Assembly: GCF_003184185.1 (NCBI RefSeq)
Contig: NZ_QHJG01000001.1
Location: 124,001-188,000 of the forward strand
Source: Legionella qingyii
GTDB taxonomy: Bacteria; Pseudomonadota; Gammaproteobacteria; Legionellales; Legionellaceae
Length of the DNA stretch: 64,000 nt
Direction: 5' to 3'
A program made the position numbers and the translations under genes. Of the stretch, positions 53,454 to 61,800 are shown piece after piece. The number at the start of each line of letters is the position of its first letter. The first letter of the stretch is position 1. The notes under the pieces were generated by a model. The model was not told the DNA's origin. It worked only from the letters and a program-made list of their open reading frames with translations, and ran no database searches.

Positions 53454-55892
53454 ATGAAATTTTTTAATCGTTCTTTACCCTTAAGCGTGGTTCAAAAGAT
53501 AGTTAGTAATTTATCTTCAGGTGAGAAAAAAAGATTAAGTGTGGTCAACAAAAGTTGGAGACACTTATTCTCCAATGAGGTTTATGAATTATGCATTGAA
53601 GCAAAGGATTCCACGGATGTTTCTGAGTTACTTCCCCATATCCAAGCGATTTTACCTGTAATACCTAAGTCCCCCATTACCATAAAACGATTAACTGGAG
53701 GATTTTCTCCGTGGGCGAATAGTTATCTAGTGCAAGTTGGTGACGAGCGGTTTGTTTTGCGGCATATAAGACATAAGGAAGGGCGAACTCGGGAAGTATT
53801 TGCATCCATTTTTTTCGCCCAGAAAAAAGTAGCGCCTGAAGTAGAATATTTTGATTTTTCTGCGGGTGTTGTCATCATGCGTTATGTAGAAAATAATCCA
53901 TCGATTACAGGGCGGCTGGATGATGAACAACTAAAACTTATTGCGAAGAAATTTGCAGTGATTCATTCTGGACCACATTTACAGAGACGCTCGGAAATTG
54001 AAAAATCAACCCTAATCGCTGAACGTCGAGTCACGTTAAATAATTACATTAAAGCCTCGCCTGTTTTTTTCTTGCAGCAATATGCTCTGCTGCAACTTGA
54101 TTATTTAACGGGTTTAGTGAGACAAACTCATTATTGTCATAACGATATGAATCCTAACAATCTGTTAGCGACCCCCGACGATTTCTTTTTTATTGATTGG
54201 GAATGCGCAGGGCTGCTTGATCCCTTTCTGGACTTAGCGATTGTGGTTGCTACTTTACGCTTAAAGCCAGCTGCAGCAAACTCTCTTTTGTCGCATTATT
54301 TGGGACGTCAACCATCCCCTGAAGAACACATGCATTATGCATACATGCAACAAATCGCTTTATTGCGATTTGCAATTAGTTTTGCAGCTAATATGAGCGA
54401 CCCCATGAGCGTCAATCACGTCGATATTGGCTCAATTCCAGCCTTTAATGAATATCAACCCAGTGATGGAGCGATTGATAAGAGCAGTGATGCGGGTAAG
54501 TTCTATATTAGTGTGATGCTGATAAAGCAAGCGATGCAAACCGTTAATGATTATCAATTTAAGCAGCAACTCAATACCAAACTATTAGGGAGTGTAAATA
54601 AGCCTGCAAAGGATTTTAGTTTGGGAGCGCTCCAAATTCCTTATTTTATTATGGGAGAAATTTTAAAATTTCTTCGTAAGGATGAACTACTGGCTTTACG
54701 ATTAGTATGCAGTAGTTGGCGATTATTTATAGATGGCCAGGTAGTACAACCTAAAGGATTGATTTCTGAAAGTGCGGTAGGTGAATTGAGTAATTCTAAA
54801 GCGATTGCAGCGCGTCTAACGTCGACATTAGAGTCATTTCTACCATGGAGAGCAGGATCTTTAAAACCACTAAACGGTGGTTTATCTCCCTTTTGTCAGA
54901 ACTTCATAGTGGAAGCCTACAATCAGAACTATGTAATAAAAATATTAGAAGAAGACAGTGCTCAGGGGTGGGTAGAATTATATGCGGCTCAAGCTGCTTC
55001 GCGTACCGGTATAGGTCCTAAAATGGTTTATTTTAATGCGGAACAAAAAGTGGCTATTTTTGAATTTGTTGCCAATGATCCGCGATGGCCATTGAATAAA
55101 TCCCTGGATAGATTAGCCTCACTGGGTTCAGTAGTTAGTGCATTGCATGGAATTAAAGTTCCAAAGTGTGAAAGTAAGGAAAGCGATAAATTTTTGCAAT
55201 TAAAATCCAAGGTTATAGATCGTGTTGAAAGAGATCCCAGATTTGATGATTTTTCTGTGGTTTTGACTCTATTTAATGACTTGGATCACTTACTTAATCT
55301 AAATCCAAAAACCAGTCTGTGTCACTATGACATGAATCCCTGGAACATATTATTTCAAACAGAAGGAAATCAATTTTCATTAATTGATTGGGAGTTTGCA
55401 CGAATAGGGATGCCTCTTTTTGATTTGGCAACTATCGCGAATTTTTTACGTTTGAATGCCATAGAAGAAACATTTTTGCATATTGCTTATGCGAAAGGAC
55501 GAGTTACCGCACTGGATGAAGCCAGTTATCAAATAACTAAAGCATACGTTTATTTGCGATATGCTATTTGTTCACTTGGCTTGAATACAAGTTATGAATT
55601 AAAACTTGATCCAGATGTATTAAAATCTTTACCCCCCTTTAATCAATTTAATCCCGCTCAATTAAAAATTGATAAAAATACGAATGAAGGGCGCTATTAC
55701 ATCGCCCTAATGTTTGTAAAAGCAGCTATGAATTTGCTTAAGGACAAACAATTCATCACTCATTTAAAAACGTACCAGCAGGGGTTTAAAACGGACTATA
55801 TTCCCTCCTTTTTTGCACATTCATCAGAAAGGTTAGATGAACCAAATGGAACAGGAATTATTGCCGATACCTCAAAAGAATTCACCTCTTGA
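53454..55892 (+). CDS. Tandem F-box + APH-type kinase protein (two F-box/kinase units)
   Basis: 812 residues built as a duplication. Unit 1: F-box LPLSVVQKIVSNLSSGEKKR with VVNKSWRHLF (residues 7-45), then an aminoglycoside/choline-kinase-like domain with GGFSPWANSYLV, catalytic HNDMNPNNLL (Asp231) and metal-binding FIDWECAG (Asp248). Unit 2: F-box IPYFIMGEILKFLRKDELLA with LVCSSWRLFID (about 395-430), then GGLSPFCQNFIV, HYDMNPWNILF (Asp626) and LIDWEFARIG (Asp645). Both kinase cores keep the catalytic Asp, Asn and DWE residues, so both may be active. APH-fold kinases phosphorylate small molecules such as choline or drugs; F-boxes bind host Skp1. The PKS gene starts inside its last 56 bases. 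Substrate unknown. Confidence 0.88.
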   Translation: MKFFNRSLPLSVVQKIVSNLSSGEKKRLSVVNKSWRHLFSNEVYELCIEAKDSTDVSELLPHIQAILPVIPKSPITIKRLTGGFSPWANSYLVQVGDERFVLRHIRHKEGRTREVFASIFFAQKKVAPEVEYFDFSAGVVIMRYVENNPSITGRLDDEQLKLIAKKFAVIHSGPHLQRRSEIEKSTLIAERRVTLNNYIKASPVFFLQQYALLQLDYLTGLVRQTHYCHNDMNPNNLLATPDDFFFIDWECAGLLDPFLDLAIVVATLRLKPAAANSLLSHYLGRQPSPEEHMHYAYMQQIALLRFAISFAANMSDPMSVNHVDIGSIPAFNEYQPSDGAIDKSSDAGKFYISVMLIKQAMQTVNDYQFKQQLNTKLLGSVNKPAKDFSLGALQIPYFIMGEILKFLRKDELLALRLVCSSWRLFIDGQVVQPKGLISESAVGELSNSKAIAARLTSTLESFLPWRAGSLKPLNGGLSPFCQNFIVEAYNQNYVIKILEEDSAQGWVELYAAQAASRTGIGPKMVYFNAEQKVAIFEFVANDPRWPLNKSLDRLASLGSVVSALHGIKVPKCESKESDKFLQLKSKVIDRVERDPRFDDFSVVLTLFNDLDHLLNLNPKTSLCHYDMNPWNILFQTEGNQFSLIDWEFARIGMPLFDLATIANFLRLNAIEETFLHIAYAKGRVTALDEASYQITKAYVYLRYAICSLGLNTSYELKLDPDVLKSLPPFNQFNPAQLKIDKNTNEGRYYIALMFVKAAMNLLKDKQFITHLKTYQQGFKTDYIPSFFAHSSERLDEPNGTGIIADTSKEFTS

Positions 55893-58800
55893 GGATATTA
55901 CCCCCGTACTCATCGGTTTAAGTTTAAGGCTCCCTCAGATAGAAACTGAGGAAGCCTTGTGGCAATTTTTAATTGCGGGCCAAAAAGCAAGGGATTCTAT
56001 AACCTCATCAAGAATGTGGCGTAGTAAAGGTGAAACGACCTATGCCAATTTGTTTACTGATTGGAGCTTTTTTGAACCAGGCTTATTTAATCTGACTGCC
56101 AAAGACCTTGCTCATCTCGATCCACAACAAAAATTAGCATTGCATGGCGTACATACGTGTCTGGAAAATGCAGGTATGACGCGTTATGAGCTGCAGCAGG
56201 CAACAACAGGTGTTTATGCCGGAGTAATGACGGTAGATAACCTACATTCTTATGCAATGAGTGCATGCGATAGTGACAGCCGTTTTTTCCTAAATAATTG
56301 TGAAGCGAGTGTTGCCAATCGAGTTTCATACTGTTTTAACTTTACTGGCGAAAGTAAAAGTATTAATGCCGCTTGCGCCAGTTCATTGGTTGCCTTAAAA
56401 GACGCTTGTGACAGCATTAGACAAGGTCAAAATGATTTTGCTTTTGTGATAGGTGTTAATTATATTGATAGCGCTTTGCGGCATCAGAGTTTCAAAAAAG
56501 CGGGTATGCTCTCGCGAAGTGGTGGGTGTCATACTTTTTCTATGCAAGCGGATGGATATTTGCCTTTAGAGGGGATGGTTACTTTGCTTGTTACCTCAAA
56601 AGCAAAGGCTGACTCATTAAATCTCCCTGTTTTAGCTGCTGTTGTAGGAATTAGTTGCAATCATAATGGAACTACCAGCACAATGACCGCTCCTAGTGCT
56701 ACCGCCCAATCTAAACTAATACGTTTGGCCCAAAAACAATGTGCCTATCTAGATGTTGCATATATTGAAGCCCATGGCACAGGAACTAACCTTGGTGATC
56801 CGATTGAGCTAGAAGCGTTAAGTCATAACTATCCTGGTTGTTTTATTGGTTCCATTAAAGCGAATCTAGGACATATGGAAGCTGGGGCCGGGTTATTAGG
56901 TGTTGCCAAGTGTTTGCTGATTTTAAAGAGTCGGCAAATTCCTCCCCATGTACTCTCAGATCCCGTAAATGTTTTATTGCCTGAAACATTAAATATCAAT
57001 ACAGAATCCATTGATTATAATCACTCACAAATTGCAGTGAGTTCTTTTGGATTTGGTGGAACGAACTCACATGCCATTTTGCAAAGAGTCCCTGAGCGTG
57101 TGCCAATTCAAACAAATGAACCCTTTAAATTACCTGTATTGCTAAGCGCAAAAACTAAAGAAGATTTGGAATCCTTAGTAGCACTCACGGAAGATTATGT
57201 TCTGCAGGAACAGATGTATCATGTGGCATTAAACTTAATTTATGCTCAGGAGCACCTTGTTCCTTTTCGCCAAGCAGGATGGTTCAATGAGCATGCAAAA
57301 CACATTGATTGGATATCCATGAAGAATGACCTTTTAGTTCTTCCCGGGGATTGTTTACCAACGAGCTCAGTATCATTAAGGCCTTATGTGCAGCCTAATT
57401 TTTCGGCACAGTTAGCGGAATATTGGATTCATCTAATTCATGATTTTCTATCTGAAATACGCTGTATTGAAGCTTATGGCAGTGCAATTTCTTTGGCAAT
57501 TAAAGCCAACCAAAAAATGCAAACTCATTTAATATTAAACGGCAAACAATATTCGGCACTAACTGATTTAGATGATTATCTGTCGACGCTTCTCCATAGT
57601 TTGGTAATCGCACCGTCCCAAGTGAATCAACTCATTGTTGAAAGTGTGGCTCTTTACCAGCATCAATATACGTTTAAAGCATTTTTGCAAACGCTGCTTC
57701 CTGCAGAGTTAATCGTTTTATTTGAACAAAATGACCTACAGCAAATAAAGGATAGGTTTGCTCTTCGCGGCGATGAAGAAATAACATCGATGGATGAGGA
57801 TAAGAATAAGAAGTTATACCAATATCAATTGATGGTGATTCTTTTATGGGCAAGAGTATGTGTTATTAATAAATGGCAATTAAGTACGGTTAAAAAAGAA
57901 TTGCTTCGCCGTTATTCTCCTTCTTTTGTTGAACTTATTGCATTGCTTGAACAACAACTGCTTCTACCCGATGAGATTAAACTACTGCTCCAGCGTGATT
58001 CTGCGTATCTTGAGCTCTTTAAGAACAGATTAAGTGCGCGAATAAGCACAGTTTCTGAAGTGAATGTGTTTACTTTATTAAGTGCTTATTATAAACCGCT
58101 GTTAGTATTTACTCAGGATTCACAAAACAGCAGTACCAACCAATGTATCTTTCATTTTAAAGCAGGACAGAGCATTTGTATCGATCTGGATCATGTGAGT
58201 GATAAGGATGTTGTGACCTTAAGTGATGAATTTGTCTTGCAATTATGGCTTAAGGGTTTTGCTATTGATTTTGCGCGTTATTTAGGAGCAATGCCTTTTG
58301 AACGCAAATCTTATTTTAAAAAATCAAAGAGGGATTCTTTAGAGAATGAGCGGCGATTTTATACGTTGCAAACTACGTTGAAATGCATGAACCCCCAAGA
58401 GTTCTCTAATCTTAAAACCATTCATTGGACTGAGTGTTCCATACATGATATTTTGGCGCATGATCTCCGGATTACGATCAATTATCCAGAACAAGATCCT
58501 ATCCAGTGGGTATTGGAAATCATTCGTCAAATCTCAGTTAAATGCAGTAATCAGCTTAAAAAACAACGTATAATTTACTTGGAATTGGATGAGAGTTATT
58601 CCTCGCAACAAGTCCAGTTAATCACTCACTTTGTAAAAGCAGTGAATTTAGAAATCAACCCACTGCACATTAATATAGTTGATTTTAAAGGAAGATTTTA
58701 TCAATACAAGCAAGTCGCTTTGCAATTTTCCAAGGTGGCACATAAAGGTTTTGAATATCATGGAACCTATGTTTTAGTTGGCGGTGCAGGTGGGGTTGGT

Positions 58801-61800
58801 TTAAAACTCGGAGCCTATCTCCAAGAAAAATATGCGGCAAAAGTTCATGTAGTGGGTCGCAAGCCCTATAATCAATTGCTTGAACACGTACAGGCAAAAC
58901 TACAGCTAAGCAATATGATATATCATTGCTGTGATCCTGATGAACATAATGCTCTATTAACCTATTTAAAACAAATCGCTGCTGCAGAGAAAATTTCAGG
59001 TATTTTTCATTTGGCTGTTGCCCGTCATGATGAGTGGTGGGTTAAGCAAAGCGAGCATTCATTATCGACTACGTTAAAGCAAGTGAGCCAACGCAACAGT
59101 TGGCTAGTCGCTGAGGAATTATCACAATTCGCTAAAAATCTGTATGTTTTTACATCCATTCAGGCCTATTCCCCCAATTTAGGCGCTACGATGTACAGTT
59201 TTGAAGCTGCGTTAAAAAAATATTTATTAGCACAACAAAAAAGTCTTCCATGTTTTGTCACCGCATTGGGTGTAATAGACGGCATTGGATTGGCAGCATC
59301 TGCTGATTATTCGCAGTATATGGCGAGCAATGATTTGGCTCCTTTATCATTTGCTGAGTTGATGGAACTTTTTGAGCTGCAAATTGACACCCACACTCCA
59401 TTTGCTTTAATTACTGGCCGTAGGAAACAAAACGAGTTTATAACCACTGCCACGGTTAATAAAAATAAAATTCTGGAAGAGTTTGTGGCACTAAGTCTTT
59501 TGTTGCGGATCAATCAATCCTTCCCCATGCATGGTCTTAACGTGGCGATGTTTTTTGCACCGTTCCAAAAACATTTTCAATTATTGGTTCGTGAGTTATT
59601 TAATATTTGGCAAAAGCTGCAGTTTGTTCACGTAGAAGAAGATTTTATTTTTATTACCCAAGAGGTAAAACATCTTGAAGCCCTAAAAAGCAGTTATGAA
59701 GATGAATTAAAAGAGGGGAATTATTCATCTCGGCTTAAATTATTTACCTCAGTATGCGAACATTACCCTGAATTATTATCCGGTAATCTATTACCACATC
59801 AGGTTATTTTTCCTCATGGTAATACTGAGTTAGTACAAGGCTTTTACGAACATCATACGGTTGCTGATCATGCCAATCAGATGTTGGCCAGTAAACTAAG
59901 AAATTACTGTTTATCATCTCAAAAAACAATAAAGATTCTTGAGGTGGGGGCTGGAAGTGGTGCCTCAACGCGAGCAATTTTAGGAGCGCTGCACGATCAA
60001 TCATTTACTTACTATTTCACTGATATTTCTCCAGCATTAGTGAATAAAGCAAGACGTTATTTTTCTGAGTATGAACATTCCATGGAATTTCGAATATTTG
60101 ATATGGAACACATGGATTCTCAGCATGAATTTTATCAAGCTTTTGATGTGGTGATCGCAACCAATGCCATTCATGCCACGAGAGATATATTAAATTCACT
60201 GAATAGCTTGTGCGAATGCTTGGTTGATAGCGGACATTTATTATTGAATGAGTTAGTGGAAAAGACTAATTATACCACTGCTATTTTTGGCTTATTTGAT
60301 GGATGGTGGAACGCGAGCGACCAACATCTACGCCAAATGAACTCACCTTTATTGAGCCCAGAACAATGGATTGCCGTATTGCAGAAGATGAATTTAACCG
60401 ATATTGAGTATCAATGTTCTTGTTTAAATTTCTCTTCTGCAGAACAAATTGTTATTGACGCTAAAATAAATCGTCAAGATCAGATAAAAAGACAGCCCGC
60501 ATTGATGATGCCCTTATCTAAAGTATCCATAGAGCCTGTGGACAAAGAGCGAGATGTTGGAAATGGCGGTGAAAAACAACAAGCGCCATTTCATTCCACA
60601 AAAAATCAACAATGGATAGTCGAGCAATTGGCACAAACACTCTATTTGGATAGCGAAACGATTCAATTAGAAGATCGATTGTCGGATCTTGGTTTTGATT
60701 CATTAAGCTTGAGTGATTTATATCAAAAATTAAAGCCTGAATACCCTGAATTCGGTATTGCTGAATTGTTTGCAGTAGATACGGTGGCAGCACTGGTGAA
60801 ACGATTTACCGGCAATGAATGTACTGAAACTCCTGATGAAGTCCATTTAGATTTAAACCATTATAACCGGGAAACAGATATTGCTATTGTGGGGCTGAGT
60901 TATCAGCTGCCACACACAGGTTCCGATGATTTTATTTCTATGCTGCAACAGGGTAAAACAGCATTTGGACCTATTCCCAAATCACGATGGGCGCATGACT
61001 CATTTTTTGATGCGCAAAAAGGAAAGCAAGGAAAATCTTATGCGGGTAGCGGTAGTTTTTTAAATGATATCGATTGTTTTGATGAAGCCTTTTTTAAACT
61101 CTCTCCACGCGAAGCTGCTTTTATCGATCCACAAGAACGTTTGCTGCTGCAAAATGCCTATTTTGCGCTTGAGGATGCGAATGCTTTTCCCATTGCATTG
61201 GACAATAAAATCTCGGTATTTGTCGGGATAAGTGGTGCTTATTATTCTTGGCTCAATGAAGATTGGACGACCCAAAAACACGCTAATTCTTCGTGCGCTT
61301 ATTGGTCTGCAGCAAACCGAATTTCATATAGTTTTAATTTGCATGGTCCAAGCATGGCGGTCGACACTGCCTGTTCGTCTTCGTTATCAGCGCTTCATTT
61401 GGCTTGTCAAAGTGTGTTAACTGATGAATCAACTATGGCTATAGTGGGTGGAGTTAATTTAATTGTGCATCCACGCCAAATGGTAGAACTCTCAGATTTG
61501 CATATGCTGTCGGCTCAAAACATTAATGCTACGTTTTCGCAAAATGCTGATGGATTTGTGTATGCTGAAGGGGTTGTTGCTTTATGCATTAAAAAATTAG
61601 GTGTGGCTGTTGCGGAAGGTAATAAAATTTATGGGATCATCAAAGGAAGTGCGCTCAATTCAGGTGGCAAAATGCACGGGTATACAGTGCCAAATCCTGA
61701 AGCCCAAAAACAGGTTATCCTTTCTGCTTTGCAAAAAGCAGGAATTAATTCCTGGCAAATCAATTATATTGAGGCACATGGTACCGGCACAGTGTTAGGT

